Positions 34,221 to 45,639 are shown, counted from the stretch's first letter. The stretch: 64,000 nucleotides of DNA from Brucella gallinifaecis (GCF_006476605.1 NZ_ML636802.1:1-64000); one strand, 5' to 3'. Program-made: numbers and translations. Notes: generated from the sequence alone by a model not told the origin.

Positions 34221-35714
34221 TCAGCTCTCGAAATTATCGCGAACGAGACGGTCCAGAAGACGGACACCATAACCCGAAGCCCATGTCTGACTATATTCAT
34301 TGGTTGGTGATCCCATGGCCGTTCCGGCAACATCAAGATGCGCCCAAGGGGTATCGCCAACAAAGCGCTTGAGGAATTGTGCTGCCGTAATCGAGCCTGC
34401 ATAACGGCCAGAGCTATTCTTCATATCGGCAAATTTGGAATCGATCATTTTATCGTATTCCTTGCCGAGCGGCATACGCCACAGCTTTTCACCAGTCGAC
34501 TGACCCGCCTCATAAAGCTGGTCTGCCAGTTCATCATCATTGGAGAACAGGCCAGCATGATGGGTGCCGAGCGCCACGAGAATAGCCCCAGTCAGCGTGG
34601 CAAGATTAATGATAAACTGCGGTTTGAAACGATCATTGGTATAATAAAGCGCATCTGCCAGCACGAGACGGCCTTCGGCATCCGTATTGATCACTTCAAT
34701 CGTCTGGCCGGACATTGAGGTAACAATATCGCCCGGACGCTGTGCGTTGCCATCGGGCATGTTTTCCACCAAGCCGATCACGCCAATGGCGTTAACCTTG
34801 GCCTTGCGGCCTGCAAGGGTGCGCATCAGGCCAGTCACTGCCGCAGCTCCCCCCATATCGCCTTTCATGTCTTCCATTCCGGCAGCGGGCTTGATCGAGA
34901 TGCCACCCGTATCGAAGACCACGCCCTTACCGACAAAAGCAACCGGCTTTTCCTTGGCCTTTGCTCCCTGCCATTCCATAATGACAAGACGAGGCGGACG
35001 AGGCGAACCTTGCGAAACGCCAAGAAGTGAGCCCATGCCAAGCTTCTTCATTTCTTTTTCGCCGAGAACTTCAACCTTTACGCCAAGCTTCTGGAGCTTT
35101 TCTGCCTCTTCAGCAAATTCGACCGGGCCCAGTATATTGGCAGGTTCATTAACCAGATCGCGGGCTTTAATCACGCCATCAGCAACAGCTTCGGCAACTT
35201 CAAAAGCTTTCTTGGCGCTATGGGTGTCGGCCACGTGAATCTGGACTTTGGCGGCGTGTTTGGGCTCACCATTTTCTTCATTCTTGCGGGTCTTGTAACG
35301 CTTGAATTCATAAGAACGGAGAATCATACCAAGCGCCACATCAGCGGCTTCATCACCAGCGATGGTCGTTTCCGGCAAAGCGAGCGTTACCGTGGCCCGT
35401 TCAGATTTACCGATTCGCGAAAATGCCGCGCCGCCAATCCTGATCCAGTCATCATTACCAAGTTCGCCCGGCTCACCAGTGCCAACCAGAACAATCTTGT
35501 CGATGCCACTGTCAGAAGTCTCAATTGCTTCAGCAGTTTTGCCTAAAGCACCGGAAAAGCCGGAAACTTCGATGATCCGGGTTATTTTTTCCGCCCCACC
35601 AACGGCCTGTCCCGCCTCTTCCGAAAAGCCTCCACCCTTGGCCACCAGTACAATGCTGACGCCTTTTTGCGGCGCTGAAAATTCACTAAAGGAAATAGAG
35701 GGACGTTTTGGCAT
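34221..35714 (-). CDS. pepA: Leucyl aminopeptidase PepA (M17)
   Basis: 497 residues from the ATG at 35714 (MPKRPSISF). The C-terminal catalytic domain has [20 protein letters not shown] with metal ligands, [11 protein letters not shown], and the M17 signature NTDAEGRL. It has a conserved [12 protein letters not shown] linker. A cytoplasmic di-metal exopeptidase that removes N-terminal residues; some PepA proteins also bind DNA. It is divergent from lptF. Confidence 0.95.
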   Translation of the reverse strand: MPKRPSISFSEFSAPQKGVSIVLVAKGGGFSEEAGQAVGGAEKITRIIEVSGFSGALGKTAEAIETSDSGIDKIVLVGTGEPGELGNDDWIRIGGAAFSRIGKSERATVTLALPETTIAGDEAADVALGMILRSYEFKRYKTRKNEENGEPKHAAKVQIHVADTHSAKKAFEVAEAVADGVIKARDLVNEPANILGPVEFAEEAEKLQKLGVKVEVLGEKEMKKLGMGSLLGVSQGSPRPPRLVIMEWQGAKAKEKPVAFVGKGVVFDTGGISIKPAAGMEDMKGDMGGAAAVTGLMRTLAGRKAKVNAIGVIGLVENMPDGNAQRPGDIVTSMSGQTIEVINTDAEGRLVLADALYYTNDRFKPQFIINLATLTGAILVALGTHHAGLFSNDDELADQLYEAGQSTGEKLWRMPLGKEYDKMIDSKFADMKNSSGRYAGSITAAQFLKRFVGDTPWAHLDVAGTAMGSPTNEYSQTWASGYGVRLLDRLVRDNFES

Positions 35715-36079
35715 AACAACTCCAAACAAGTCTGATTATGAGATGACACGATTGTGTCGCGACTTTTCCTTACTCATGTGAGACGAATGTGGCAAAACGG
35801 CAAGAGCGGAGCACTATCAAAATCAGTTTTGTGTTAACAATGGCAAGCTCATGCAGATTTTTCATCTGAAACTATCTGTCTCATGGTCAAAGCTTCTCTC
35901 ATTTAGTAGTCGCTTATCTATCGGGCAGGTGCTGGTATCCAACGCGAATATTTAGTAAGCTGTTAACCTAATTTATTCGGCTATTATTAGCCAAAGACTA
36001 CTAATCTGCATTTTCATTCGCGAGCACTGATTCAGCCGAAACAGGCTCCCTCAACGAAACCGGGATGTACACTCCACTT
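35715..36079. other. Divergent promoter region of pepA and lptF
   Basis: This 365-bp AT-rich gap holds both promoters. A near-match to a CtrA site is visible at 35952-35967 (TTAG, 7-nt spacer, TTAAC; one mismatch in the first half). No small gene or strong hairpin is evident. Confidence 0.35.
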
Positions 36080-37288
36080 ATGAAACTGATAGAGTTATAC
36101 ATCCTTCGCCGCGTAACGGTTATGTTCCTTGCAGTACTTGGCGCTGCCGTCGGCATTACGTGGACCGTTCAGGTACTTCAGCGCGTTGATTTTCTAACCA
36201 CAAGCGGCCAATCGATCCAGACAATCATCCAGTTCAGTTCACTGCTTATCCCGTCAGCGATCCCCCTCGTGATGCCCTTTGCGCTGATCATTGCGATAAC
36301 GCAAACGCTCTCGACGATGAATCAGGATTCAGAACTGGTCGTCATCAATGCTTCGGGCGCTCCCCGCAGCGCAGTCATGCGTCCCATATTGATGCTTGCA
36401 GCGATTATTTCGGTCGTTTCTTTTCTGGTTGCAAACTATGTAGACCCTTATGCACGCATGAACATGCGAGCCATGATTGCCAATGCAAGCGCAGATCTGC
36501 TCAATGTCGTGGTGCAGGAGGGTAATTTTCGCAAGCTCACGGATAATCTTTATATCCAGATCGCAGAGCGCCGGGCAGATGGCAGTATCGGTGGTCTTTT
36601 TATTGCTGATTCCCGCGATCCGGCAATTGATCTGATTTACTATGCCGCCGATGGAAATATTGCCAGCACACCGGCCGGTGACATGTTGTTGATGAAGGAT
36701 GGGGAAGTTCAACGTCGCGATGTTTCCGACGGTACTGTTTCGATCATCAAATTTAATTCATATGCATTTGATCTGAGCCAGTTCACATCCGCCGGTGATG
36801 ACTATGTCATATATGCCAAAGACCGGCCACTGTCTTATCTGCTCAATCCAGATCCGAATGATCCAATTTTGCAGACACGACCTTTACGCTACAAGGCTGA
36901 ACTGCACCGGCGTTTGTCAGAATGGCTTTATCCTATTGTTTTTGCCATGATTGCTCTCGCTTATGCGGGTGACTCCCGGTCTCATCGTGAAGCACGTGTT
37001 TCAGCATCCTTCTCGGCGATAAGCACAGCACTTCTTGTCTATTGGGCAGGGTATTTTTCTGCCGACCGTGCGGATAAAGATGAAACCTACATTGTTATGA
37101 TGTATCTGGTACCGCTTGGAGTAATATTGGTTACGGGATTTGCGCTTGTCACCGGGCGCCGAATCGGGATTCCAGACAAATGGAATGACCAGATTCTTGA
37201 TGTCTTCGACCGTTTCAGGAAGCATGCTTCGACTGCCTATAATCGTTTTCTCGGACGATTGCGCAGAGATACAGGAGGTCGCGCATGA
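36080..37288 (+). CDS. lptF: LPS export ABC transporter permease LptF
   Basis: 402 residues from the ATG at 36080 (MKLIELYILRRV); an upstream in-frame ATG at 36065 is less typical. Six transmembrane helices flank a large periplasmic domain (about 125-270). QDSELVVINASGAPRSAVMRP is the conserved coupling-helix region, and HRRLSEWLYPIVFAMIALAYAG begins the second membrane half. With LptG and the LptB ATPase (not in the window) it extracts LPS from the inner membrane. The stop overlaps the lptG start. Confidence 0.94.
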   Translation: MKLIELYILRRVTVMFLAVLGAAVGITWTVQVLQRVDFLTTSGQSIQTIIQFSSLLIPSAIPLVMPFALIIAITQTLSTMNQDSELVVINASGAPRSAVMRPILMLAAIISVVSFLVANYVDPYARMNMRAMIANASADLLNVVVQEGNFRKLTDNLYIQIAERRADGSIGGLFIADSRDPAIDLIYYAADGNIASTPAGDMLLMKDGEVQRRDVSDGTVSIIKFNSYAFDLSQFTSAGDDYVIYAKDRPLSYLLNPDPNDPILQTRPLRYKAELHRRLSEWLYPIVFAMIALAYAGDSRSHREARVSASFSAISTALLVYWAGYFSADRADKDETYIVMMYLVPLGVILVTGFALVTGRRIGIPDKWNDQILDVFDRFRKHASTAYNRFLGRLRRDTGGRA

Positions 37289-38373
37289 TTGGCTGGACAC
37301 TCGGACGCTATTTCTTTGTGCGCTATGTGCAGATCACATTCTATTTCCTGCTGGGAATTTTCGCACTCGCCCTGCTGCTCGATTTCACTGAAAATGCCAG
37401 CAAGCTTGCCAATTTGCCCGACTATTCAGTGTGGATAGCGCTTGCCCTCTCCGCGATGCGCGTTCCTTTCATAATGCAGCAGATGATACCATTTGTGGCG
37501 CTGTTCTCTGCAATGGCAACACTGATCTCACTTAATCGTAAATATGAGCTTGTCGTCGCGCGTTCTGTTGGGGTTTCGGCATGGCAGTTTCTGCTGCCAG
37601 CCTGTCTAGGCGCCTTTCTGTTTGGCCTCGCAACCATTTTCATTCTCAACCCGCTTTCCGCTTATGGATTTTCCAAGGCTGAGGAAATCGCCTCTACATG
37701 GAAAAACGGTAAGGTTACGGATGTTTCTGCGCTTCGCGATCCATGGCTTCGACAAAAAACCGATGATGGTGAAACAATTATCGGCGCTAAAAGCATTCTT
37801 GACCGCGGAGCAACGCTGGTTGATGCTACCTTTATTCAGTTTGATGAGAAAAAGAAGATCAGAGACCGTCTTGATGCTCGTACCGCCAAGCTCATGAATG
37901 GCTATTGGGAATTGAGCGATGTTACACGATTTTCTCGTGGAGAAGAGCCGCAAAAGCTGGCGAACATCAAGGTTCCAACACAGCTTCTTCCAGAATATGT
38001 GGAAGAAAAGCTAGCCTCTCCTGATACAATCCCATTCACACAATTACGACACAAGATCGAAGTTGCACGCTCTTTCGGCTATTCGGCCAATGCATTTGAC
38101 ATGCAATACCAATCACTTCTGGCATTGCCTGCACTTTTAATGGCCATGACTCTCATTGCTGCAACAGTATCTCTGAAATTTGTGCGATTTGGTCAGTCCG
38201 GGGCAATGATTCTGGGTGGCGTTGTTGCCGGCTTCATGCTTTATGTCGTTTCGGTCCTGGTGAAGGCATTCGGAAATGCGGGATTCGTTCCGCCCTTCGT
38301 TGCGGCATGGGTTCCAGTGGTTATTGCGACATTTTTTGGTGTCTCCTTTTTGTTGCATAAGGAGGATGGTTAG
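37285..38373 (+). CDS. lptG: LPS export ABC transporter permease LptG
   Basis: 362 residues starting with ATGA overlapping lptF. It has the same architecture as LptF: helices at the N-terminus (MIGWTLGRYFFVRYVQITFYFLL), the coupling segment LNRKYELVVARSVGVSAWQFL, a periplasmic jelly-roll-like domain (about 130-240) and C-terminal helices. The stop TAG shares its G with the GTG start of lptD. It partners LptF in LPS extraction. Confidence 0.94.
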   Translation: MIGWTLGRYFFVRYVQITFYFLLGIFALALLLDFTENASKLANLPDYSVWIALALSAMRVPFIMQQMIPFVALFSAMATLISLNRKYELVVARSVGVSAWQFLLPACLGAFLFGLATIFILNPLSAYGFSKAEEIASTWKNGKVTDVSALRDPWLRQKTDDGETIIGAKSILDRGATLVDATFIQFDEKKKIRDRLDARTAKLMNGYWELSDVTRFSRGEEPQKLANIKVPTQLLPEYVEEKLASPDTIPFTQLRHKIEVARSFGYSANAFDMQYQSLLALPALLMAMTLIAATVSLKFVRFGQSGAMILGGVVAGFMLYVVSVLVKAFGNAGFVPPFVAAWVPVVIATFFGVSFLLHKEDG

Positions 38374-40766
38374 TGGGTTCGAGTAACGCCCGCATGGTTT
38401 TGCCCCATAGATTCACGCGTCTTTCACGCGGGACAGCTTTGGTGTGCGCCCTTGCTATACCTTTTATTTCAGTCGCAGTCCTTCCTTTGCAGGCACAGGC
38501 GCAGGATGTTTTGCAGGCCAACTACCAGAGCGATCCAAATGCACGCATGCTCCTGCAAGCAGACGAGCTGGTCTATGATCGCGATGTGAATATCGTTACC
38601 GCTCAGGGTAAAGTTCGCATCGAGTATGACGGTAATCGCCTTGTTGCGGATCAGGTAACCTATAATCAGCAGACCCGTCGCATGACTGCGACCGGCAATG
38701 TTGAGATCGTTGAACGTGACGGTAATAAAATCTATTCCGATCATCTTGATGTAACGGATAGTTTCCGCGATGGCTTTGTAAATGGCCTGCGCGTTGAAAC
38801 CACTGATAATACCCGTTTTGCTGCCGAGAGTGCCGAACGCAGCAATGGTGAAATCACCACATTCAACAATGGTGTCTATACTGCGTGTCAAGCTTGCGAA
38901 AAAGACCCAGACAAGCCTGTTCTTTGGCAGATCAAAGCCCGAAAAATCATCTGGAACAGCGCTACCAAAACTGTCCGCTTTGAACGCGGCAAGTTTGAAC
39001 TGTTCGGCATGCCTTTGGCCTATTTTCCAGCCTTCGAGATGGCTGATCCAACAGTCAAGCGCAAGAGCGGCTTTTTGTTTCCGGGCTTTGCCTACAAAGA
39101 CGATCTTGGTTTTGGCATCAAGAACTCCTATTTCTGGGCACTGGCTCCAAATTACGACCTGACACTTTCAACTACAGCTTATACGAAACAGGGTTTTCTG
39201 ACGCAGGCTGAGTGGCGTCATCGTCTGGAAAATGGAACCTATAATCTTCAAGTCGCCGGTATTCATCAGATGAAGCCGGGTGAATTCGATGCGGATACAA
39301 TTGATCACGAGAAAAAAAATCGTGCAATGGTTGCGTCGAAGGGCGATTTCGATATCAATTCGCGTTGGAAATTCGGCTGGGATATCATGGCCCAGACCGA
39401 CCGAAACTTCAGTCGTACATACGATATAAGCGGTTATGGCAGCCAGACGCAGGTTTCCAATATCTACTTGCGTGGTATTAAAAACCGTAATTATTTTGAT
39501 CTGAATTTCTATCGTTTCAATGTTCAGGAATCATATCTTCCGGGCAATGAAAATGAAATGTACTCAAAGCAGCCCTGGGTTTTCCCAAGCCTTGATTATT
39601 CATATACGGCGCCGGATTCTGTTTATGGCGGTGAGCTGAACTTCACCGCTAATTTACAGGCGCTTTATCGTAAGAATGCGAACCACACTGCATCGCAGGT
39701 CTATGACGCCAACCTTGAACGATTTGTTGCTCAGCCTTATCCACGCATTCCAGGTTTCAGCGGTACGAATACACGACTGACGGGCGAAGCCGAATGGAAG
39801 CGTACCTTCATCACGCCTGCCGGTCTCGTGATTACGCCTTTGTTGGCGCTGCGTGCCGATGCGATTAATGTAAACACAAACTTTGATCCAGCTATTGCCG
39901 GCTTCCACGATGCTGTCGTCAAGTCTGAAGCCCTTCGAATCATGGCAACTGCCGGGCTCGAACTGCGTTGGCCAATCCTGTTTTCAACGACAAGCTCCAC
40001 GCATATTCTTGAACCTGTTGCCCAGATTTATATGCGCAACAATGAACCCTATGCGGGTGAACTGCCAAATGAGGACGCCCAAAGTTTCGTATTTGATGCG
40101 ACAAACCTGTTCTCTCGCGACAAGTTCTCGGGCTATGATCGCGTTGAAGGTGGCACACGCGCCAATTTCGGCCTGCGCTATTCCGGCAGCTTCGACAATA
40201 GCGACTGGAACCTCTATGCACTTGGCGGCCAGTCATTCCAGCTTGGTGGATTGAATTCATTTGGCACGAGCGATTTTGTCAATGTCGGTGAAGATTCAGG
40301 TCTGGAAGATTCACGCTCTGACTATGTTGGTATGATCGGCACGTCAAATTCGACAGGGCTGGCACTGGCTGCACGCGGACGTTTTGATAAAGACGATTTT
40401 GCAATTAAACGCGGTGAACTCGAAGCACAACAAAACTGGTCCCGGCTTAGTGTCTCGGCTCGTTATGCCTATATCGCACCACAGCCAGCTTATGGCTATT
40501 CTGAGCTACGTCAGGAAGTCGGTGGTTCGGCATCGTTCAAGCTCAATGAAAACTGGCGCACATTCGGCTCAGGAACTTATGATCTTGTTTCCAATACGTT
40601 GGTTCGTGCATCTTCCGGCCTTGCTTATGATGATGAGTGCTTCACATATTCAATGGCTTATGTGCAAACCCGTAATCCAGGAGAAGACAAAGCGACCCAT
40701 AGTGTTGGCTTCAATATATCATTCCGAACACTTGGAGATATTGGCAGCGGATCGCAGTCGTTCTAA
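38373..40766 (+). CDS. lptD: LPS-assembly outer-membrane protein LptD
   Basis: 797 residues from a GTG at 38373, preceded by AAGGAGG with 7-nt spacing. The signal peptide ends near residue 47 (AQAQD). An OstA/LptA-like beta-jellyroll (about 60-170: MLLQADELVYDRDVNIVTAQG) is followed by a large beta-barrel. Cys occur in YTACQACEKD and near the C-terminus (DDECFTYS), compatible with the disulfides LptD needs. The C-terminal residue is Phe, as in outer-membrane barrels. It inserts LPS into the outer leaflet. It is translationally linked to lptG. Confidence 0.94.
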   Translation: MGSSNARMVLPHRFTRLSRGTALVCALAIPFISVAVLPLQAQAQDVLQANYQSDPNARMLLQADELVYDRDVNIVTAQGKVRIEYDGNRLVADQVTYNQQTRRMTATGNVEIVERDGNKIYSDHLDVTDSFRDGFVNGLRVETTDNTRFAAESAERSNGEITTFNNGVYTACQACEKDPDKPVLWQIKARKIIWNSATKTVRFERGKFELFGMPLAYFPAFEMADPTVKRKSGFLFPGFAYKDDLGFGIKNSYFWALAPNYDLTLSTTAYTKQGFLTQAEWRHRLENGTYNLQVAGIHQMKPGEFDADTIDHEKKNRAMVASKGDFDINSRWKFGWDIMAQTDRNFSRTYDISGYGSQTQVSNIYLRGIKNRNYFDLNFYRFNVQESYLPGNENEMYSKQPWVFPSLDYSYTAPDSVYGGELNFTANLQALYRKNANHTASQVYDANLERFVAQPYPRIPGFSGTNTRLTGEAEWKRTFITPAGLVITPLLALRADAINVNTNFDPAIAGFHDAVVKSEALRIMATAGLELRWPILFSTTSSTHILEPVAQIYMRNNEPYAGELPNEDAQSFVFDATNLFSRDKFSGYDRVEGGTRANFGLRYSGSFDNSDWNLYALGGQSFQLGGLNSFGTSDFVNVGEDSGLEDSRSDYVGMIGTSNSTGLALAARGRFDKDDFAIKRGELEAQQNWSRLSVSARYAYIAPQPAYGYSELRQEVGGSASFKLNENWRTFGSGTYDLVSNTLVRASSGLAYDDECFTYSMAYVQTRNPGEDKATHSVGFNISFRTLGDIGSGSQSF

Positions 40767-40974
40767 GATAGCAAGATCAAATACATTCTTGTGATATCTT
40801 GTAAAATGCTCAAGGGTCATTGTTTCGCCGCACTGCCTACTCTATACAGTCATCAGAATGTGATTGGCTGCCGATAAGAATTGTCTTGTGCTGACAAATA
40901 TATCGCAGCTTGAAACAATTGGGCACATCCGGCGAAGCTCCGCATTGCCGAGCTGAATGAATCGGGAAAGAAAG

Positions 40975-41940
40975 ATGATGTTTGCTAGACCTCTTTTCGC
41001 CTCCATGATGGGCGCTGCTGTTTGCTTTACGGCGCTTGGAACGGCTGCGAGTCTGAGTCCAGCCCTCGCCGCTCCAAATTCTGTAGAAGCTAAAATTATT
41101 GTTTCAGGCAACGCGATCACCAATGGTGATATTCAGCGCCGCGCCAACTTTCTGAAGCTGCAGCGCAAGAGCGGCAATCTTAATCAGATTGCTCGTCAAG
41201 AACTGACAGACGAGATGCTCAAGCGCATCGAAATGAAGACGCGCGGGATTAATATTTCCGACAAGGAAGTCGATGAAGCCTATGCAGGCTTTGCCACGCG
41301 CAACAATATGAGCGTCGCCCAGCTCAACCAGCTCATGAACCAGGCAGGCATAACTCCTGACCATTTCAAGAAATATATCATGGTCCAGATGGGATGGGGT
41401 CGCCTTGTAAGCGCACGCTTCCGCGCCACCGGTATGGTCAGTGAACAAGATGCGGTACAGCGCATGCTCAAAGATGGTGGTAAAAAACCTGTAGCAACCG
41501 AATATCATTTGCAACAGGTTATCTTTGTTGTGCCAAGTGCAAAGCGCTCACCGGCATTATTGGCAAAACGACGTCAGGAAGCAAATGCTCTGCGCTCGCG
41601 CATTCAAGGCTGCGATGCCACCCGTCAATTGACCAAGGGTATGATTGACGTCACTGTTCGTGATCTGGGTCGTGTTATAGAACAGCAACTCCCCGGAGAG
41701 TGGGCAAAGGATGTCAAGGCAACCAGCCCTATGCGCGCGACACCTCCGCATGACACTGAAAAAGGCGTTGAAATTCTCACTGTATGTGGAACCCGCAAAG
41801 TGTCGGATGATCGCGTTGCACAACTTGTTTTCTCCATGGAAGGTGCAGATTCTGCGGCCGGACAGGAAAAGAAAGCAGACGAGTTGAACAAAAAATATGT
41901 CGAAGAGCTACGCAAAAAAGCCACCATCATCAATCGCTAG
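40975..41940 (+). CDS. SurA-like periplasmic chaperone (SurA N-domain, degenerate parvulin region)
   Basis: 321 residues from tandem ATGs at 40975/40978. A signal peptide ends near ALAAPN (about residue 33). A SurA N-terminal domain follows: IIVSGNAITNGDIQRRANFLKL, then LTDEMLKRIEMKTRGI and KEVDEAYAGFATRNNMSV. The region from about 180 (EYHLQQVIFVV) resembles a single parvulin domain with weak conservation, so chaperone rather than isomerase activity is more likely. By position after lptD it probably assists folding of outer-membrane proteins. Confidence 0.85.
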   Translation: MMFARPLFASMMGAAVCFTALGTAASLSPALAAPNSVEAKIIVSGNAITNGDIQRRANFLKLQRKSGNLNQIARQELTDEMLKRIEMKTRGINISDKEVDEAYAGFATRNNMSVAQLNQLMNQAGITPDHFKKYIMVQMGWGRLVSARFRATGMVSEQDAVQRMLKDGGKKPVATEYHLQQVIFVVPSAKRSPALLAKRRQEANALRSRIQGCDATRQLTKGMIDVTVRDLGRVIEQQLPGEWAKDVKATSPMRATPPHDTEKGVEILTVCGTRKVSDDRVAQLVFSMEGADSAAGQEKKADELNKKYVEELRKKATIINR

Positions 41941-41984
41941 GATTTTGATTGGTACTTTTCAGCATTGCGCAGACCGGGTAATTA

Positions 41985-42010
41985 AAGGGGGCTTTGGCCC
42001 CCCTTATTTC
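41985..42010 (+). terminator. GC-rich hairpin with T-rich tail between the surA-like gene and pdxA
   Basis: GGGGGC at 41987-41992 pairs with GCCCCC at 41997-42002 around a TTTG loop, followed by CTTATTTC. It ends only about 20 nt before the pdxA start, so it would terminate surA transcripts or attenuate read-through into pdxA. Confidence 0.65.
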
Positions 42011-42029
42011 ATCAACCGAGAAAACCCTC

Positions 42030-43061
42030 ATGATCGCTCATTCAGTTCCTCCGCTCGCCATCAGTATTGGCGACCCTTCAGGTGTAGGACCTGATATTGC
42101 TTTAAGCGCATGGCATCAGCGCAATAAGCTCAACCTGCCTGAATTTTTGGTAATTGCTGATCCTGAACAGCTTTCTGCCCGTGCGCAGCATCTTGGCCTC
42201 GATGTGCCGGTTGCATTGATCAATACACCAGCCGAAGCCATTGATAAGTTTGATACACATCTTCCGGTTTTGCCGCTTGAAAACAAACATAAGGAAAGTC
42301 CGGGAAAACCTTTGCCAGAAAATGCAGCTGGCGTAATTGAAGCAATTGAACGCGCGGCAGCACTGTCATTGAATGGTGAGGCATCTGCCATTGTCACCTG
42401 CCCGATTGCCAAGAAACCGCTTTATGATGCAGGCTTCACACATCCCGGCCACACGGAATTTCTCGCAGAACTCGCAAGCAAACATCTTGGGCGCACGGTC
42501 ATTCCGGTGATGATGCTGGCTGGTCCAGAACTCCGGGCTGTTCCGGTTACCATTCATATTCCGCTTGCTGATGTGCCACGCTTATTGACCAAGGATGATA
42601 TTCTGGAAGTGGCATATATCACAGCGCAGGAGCTGACAGATCGCTTTGGCATCAGCGCTCCTCGACTGGCGATTTCCGGCCTCAATCCGCATGCAGGTGA
42701 AGGTGGAGCACTGGGCAAGGAAGATGATGCGATTATCCGGCCTGCAGTTGAACAATTGCAGCGCGAAGGCATCAATGCCTGGGGACCGTTGCCAGCCGAC
42801 ACCATGTTCCATGCACCGGCACGGGTGAGCTATGATGTTGCCATATGCATGTATCACGATCAGGCACTTATTCCGGCCAAAGCCCTTGCTTTTGACGAAA
42901 CAGTCAATGTCACGCTGGGCCTTCCCTTCATCCGTACATCACCGGATCATGGAACGGCCTTTGATATAGCCGGAAAGGGGACTGCCCGCCCGGATAGCCT
43001 CATTGCCTCGATCCGTCTGGCGCGACAACTCGCAATAAATGAAGCAAAGCGGAAATCATGA
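42030..43061 (+). CDS. pdxA: 4-hydroxythreonine-4-phosphate dehydrogenase PdxA
   Basis: 343 residues from the ATG at 42030. It carries [17 protein letters not shown] at the start, [27 protein letters not shown] (metal His region), then [18 protein letters not shown] and [13 protein letters not shown], with [14 protein letters not shown] at the end. It oxidises 4-phosphohydroxy-L-threonine in pyridoxal-phosphate synthesis. The stop overlaps the rsmA start by 4 nt. Confidence 0.95.
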   Translation: MIAHSVPPLAISIGDPSGVGPDIALSAWHQRNKLNLPEFLVIADPEQLSARAQHLGLDVPVALINTPAEAIDKFDTHLPVLPLENKHKESPGKPLPENAAGVIEAIERAAALSLNGEASAIVTCPIAKKPLYDAGFTHPGHTEFLAELASKHLGRTVIPVMMLAGPELRAVPVTIHIPLADVPRLLTKDDILEVAYITAQELTDRFGISAPRLAISGLNPHAGEGGALGKEDDAIIRPAVEQLQREGINAWGPLPADTMFHAPARVSYDVAICMYHDQALIPAKALAFDETVNVTLGLPFIRTSPDHGTAFDIAGKGTARPDSLIASIRLARQLAINEAKRKS

Positions 43062-43891
43062 GCATCGACAATCTTCCGCCACTGCGTGAGGTAATAAAAC
43101 GGCACGATCTGATGCCGAAAAAATCCCTCGGACAGAATTTTCTGTTTGATCTTAATCTGACATCCAAAATTGCACGACAGGCAGGCAATTTACAGGATCA
43201 GCCAGTTATCGAAGTCGGCCCCGGTCCGGGCGGTCTGACACGCGCTTTGCTTGCTCAGGGCGCTTATGTTACCGCGATTGAACGCGATGAGCGCTGTCTT
43301 GCTGCGCTTGCCGAGATCGAAGCCCATTATCCGGGACGCCTGCGTATCATTTCCGGTGATGCGCTGGAACAGGATTTCAAAGCATTATTTCCCGAAGGGC
43401 CAAAACCAAAGATCGTCGCCAACCTGCCCTATAATGTTGGCACGCAATTGCTGCTCAACTGGCTTCTAAGCGAGCCATGGCCACCTTTTTATTCGTCCAT
43501 GACATTGATGTTCCAGCGTGAAGTTGCCGAACGCATCGTTGCTGCACCGGGCACGGACCATTATGGACGTCTTGGCGTTCTCGCAGGCTGGCGCACGCAT
43601 TCGATGATTGCCTTTAATGTGCCCCCGCAGGCTTTTACACCTCCTCCAAAGGTGATGTCTTCGGTCGTCCATATCACGCCCCGTGAAGAGCCGCTCCCCT
43701 GCTGTGCTGATGCTTTGGGCCAAATCACCCATGCAGCTTTCGGGCAGCGCCGCAAAATGCTGCGCCAGAGCCTGAAACCCGTTGGTGGTGCAGAATTGCT
43801 GGAGAAGACCGGTATTGATGGCAGTCGACGCGCTGAAACACTGAGCGTTGAAGAATTCGTCGCAATGGCTAATGCTTACCGACCGGTGTGA
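43058..43891 (+). CDS. rsmA: 16S rRNA dimethyladenosine transferase RsmA (KsgA)
   Basis: 277 residues. [20 protein letters not shown] is followed by the AdoMet motif [16 protein letters not shown] and the NLPYNV active-site motif, then the C-terminal domain ending with [13 protein letters not shown]. It dimethylates A1518/A1519 of 16S rRNA during 30S maturation. Its start overlaps pdxA, and its 3' end overlaps the convergent M23 gene by 16 bp. Confidence 0.96.
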   Translation: MSIDNLPPLREVIKRHDLMPKKSLGQNFLFDLNLTSKIARQAGNLQDQPVIEVGPGPGGLTRALLAQGAYVTAIERDERCLAALAEIEAHYPGRLRIISGDALEQDFKALFPEGPKPKIVANLPYNVGTQLLLNWLLSEPWPPFYSSMTLMFQREVAERIVAAPGTDHYGRLGVLAGWRTHSMIAFNVPPQAFTPPPKVMSSVVHITPREEPLPCCADALGQITHAAFGQRRKMLRQSLKPVGGAELLEKTGIDGSRRAETLSVEEFVAMANAYRPV

Positions 43892-45639
43892 TTTAACTTG
43901 TCTTTGGCGTCGCTGATTATCGGCGTCAAATTCATCTGTTTAAAAACCTTATCCACGTGATCCATTTCTGATCGAAAACTGGTCATGGATGAGCCTGTCA
44001 GCTTTTCCCCTGCATTGAGCTGTGCCTTGAGCGGGTCGACATAGTGATCACCGACTTTAAGCTCGTAATAGAGGTGCGGGCCGGTCGAATAGCCGGTTGA
44101 TCCGACATAGGCTATGGTTTGGCCCTGCTTTACATGCTGACCCACTTTCAAGCCCTTTGCCTCAGCTGAAAGATGCGCATAGGTCGTACTATAGCCGCCC
44201 TGATGACGGATACGCACATATTTTCCATAGCCCTTTTGCGATGAAATCAGCTCCACAACACCATCACCCGCAGCCACAATGGGCGATCCAATCGGCGCAT
44301 CATAATCGACGCCGTTATGATGTTTGCGCACATGCAGAACCGGATGAATACGCCAGCCAAATCCATCATTCAAACGGCCATTCGGCAGCGGTTTATGCAT
44401 GAGATATTTGGTCATCGAGGAGCCATCCTCGTTGAAATAGTCCGCGCTTCCTTCAACCTCATGCCGGTACAATCGCTTGGCCTGACCATTTCTGGTGAAT
44501 TCTACAAATATCAGTTCGGGATCAGAATCTACGCTTTTACGGAACAAAAGGTCGATTTTATCAATTCCATTCGCTGCATTTTGAAATGGTATATTATTTG
44601 CAATTGCGAGTTTCCTGACTTCATCGGCAACCAGTCGCGGTGCTCCGGCAGCTAAAAGACGCGACTGAACAGACCCGTCAGTCTGCATTTTAACAGGCTG
44701 ACGGGATGTCGAAAGCATAGCTTCATGAGACAGACGCGCAAACAATCTCTGATTATTATTGGCATGAAAAACGCCGTCATCTGTTCGTCCGTAAACGGAA
44801 TCACTCGCGCCACCGTGCCTGAACCGAGCCACAGACACATGCGCAGGCCTGTCAGAAACCTGATCCAGAAGCAGCATCAGATTGTCACCGGGAACGAGGT
44901 CTTTGCGCCCCAATGCCTGTTCCAGATTTTGCGCATCCTGCGCAACAATATTTGCGGCCTGCATAAGCACGCTCAGCTTTTCACGCGATTGGGGAGCAAG
45001 TACAATTTCATGCATTTTCTGATGCGGCACATCTGCTGGCTTCGCAAAACTTACATTGAGCGGCACACCTTTTTGATTTGCCAATGCAGATATGTCATCA
45101 GGCCCGTCAGCGATATTCGGGCTAGCGCTTTTGGCATGTTGCTGCGCAGGATTGAACGCGCCATGCCCCCTTTTGTCTTTCTTTAGATCAAGAATGACAT
45201 GCTGATAGGTAAAGAGTGCCGCTTCTCCCTCATCCGTGCCCTCGGCAATGTCAATACGTCTGGCAACGCGCCGGTTTTCATCAAGATCAGCCAGAGGAAC
45301 CAGCCGCGCTTCTTTCATGGCCGCATGGCTATGAACAAGTGTGGCAGGATTAATCATCTCCGGCTGGGATGCATGGCCATGACGCACAAGACCAGCCGTC
45401 ATCAATGCCATTGCCCCACCTGCCAGAAGAAGGACTGATGCCAGCGCAATGCAGGCGCGTCGGTGCGTATGGATTGAAAAACGCACGCATGCCAATGGCT
45501 TGATTACACGCTGAGAAAGCGGCGCAAGCTGTGTGTAAACAGCAGAACTACCATTATATGAAGCATCAGACCGGGTCAAAAAATCTGGTGATGCAATAAT
45601 ATGAATCTGCTTATCTCTGCGGGCAGTGCGAAACAGCAT
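43876..45639 (-). CDS. M23-family (LytM-domain) envelope protein with altered HxH motif
   Basis: 587 residues from the ATG at 45639; an in-frame GTG at 45684 is the alternative. The start is cytoplasmic, followed by one transmembrane helix (about 83-103, [19 protein letters not shown]), a long periplasmic linker and a C-terminal M23 domain. The first zinc motif is intact (HNGVD, H441/D445), but the usual HxH reads HLY (about 522-524), so one zinc ligand is Tyr. The protein may therefore be a non-catalytic LytM activator like EnvC/NlpD, or a weakened endopeptidase. It is monocistronic. Confidence 0.85.
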   Translation of the reverse strand: MLFRTARRDKQIHIIASPDFLTRSDASYNGSSAVYTQLAPLSQRVIKPLACVRFSIHTHRRACIALASVLLLAGGAMALMTAGLVRHGHASQPEMINPATLVHSHAAMKEARLVPLADLDENRRVARRIDIAEGTDEGEAALFTYQHVILDLKKDKRGHGAFNPAQQHAKSASPNIADGPDDISALANQKGVPLNVSFAKPADVPHQKMHEIVLAPQSREKLSVLMQAANIVAQDAQNLEQALGRKDLVPGDNLMLLLDQVSDRPAHVSVARFRHGGASDSVYGRTDDGVFHANNNQRLFARLSHEAMLSTSRQPVKMQTDGSVQSRLLAAGAPRLVADEVRKLAIANNIPFQNAANGIDKIDLLFRKSVDSDPELIFVEFTRNGQAKRLYRHEVEGSADYFNEDGSSMTKYLMHKPLPNGRLNDGFGWRIHPVLHVRKHHNGVDYDAPIGSPIVAAGDGVVELISSQKGYGKYVRIRHQGGYSTTYAHLSAEAKGLKVGQHVKQGQTIAYVGSTGYSTGPHLYYELKVGDHYVDPLKAQLNAGEKLTGSSMTSFRSEMDHVDKVFKQMNLTPIISDAKDKLNHTGR

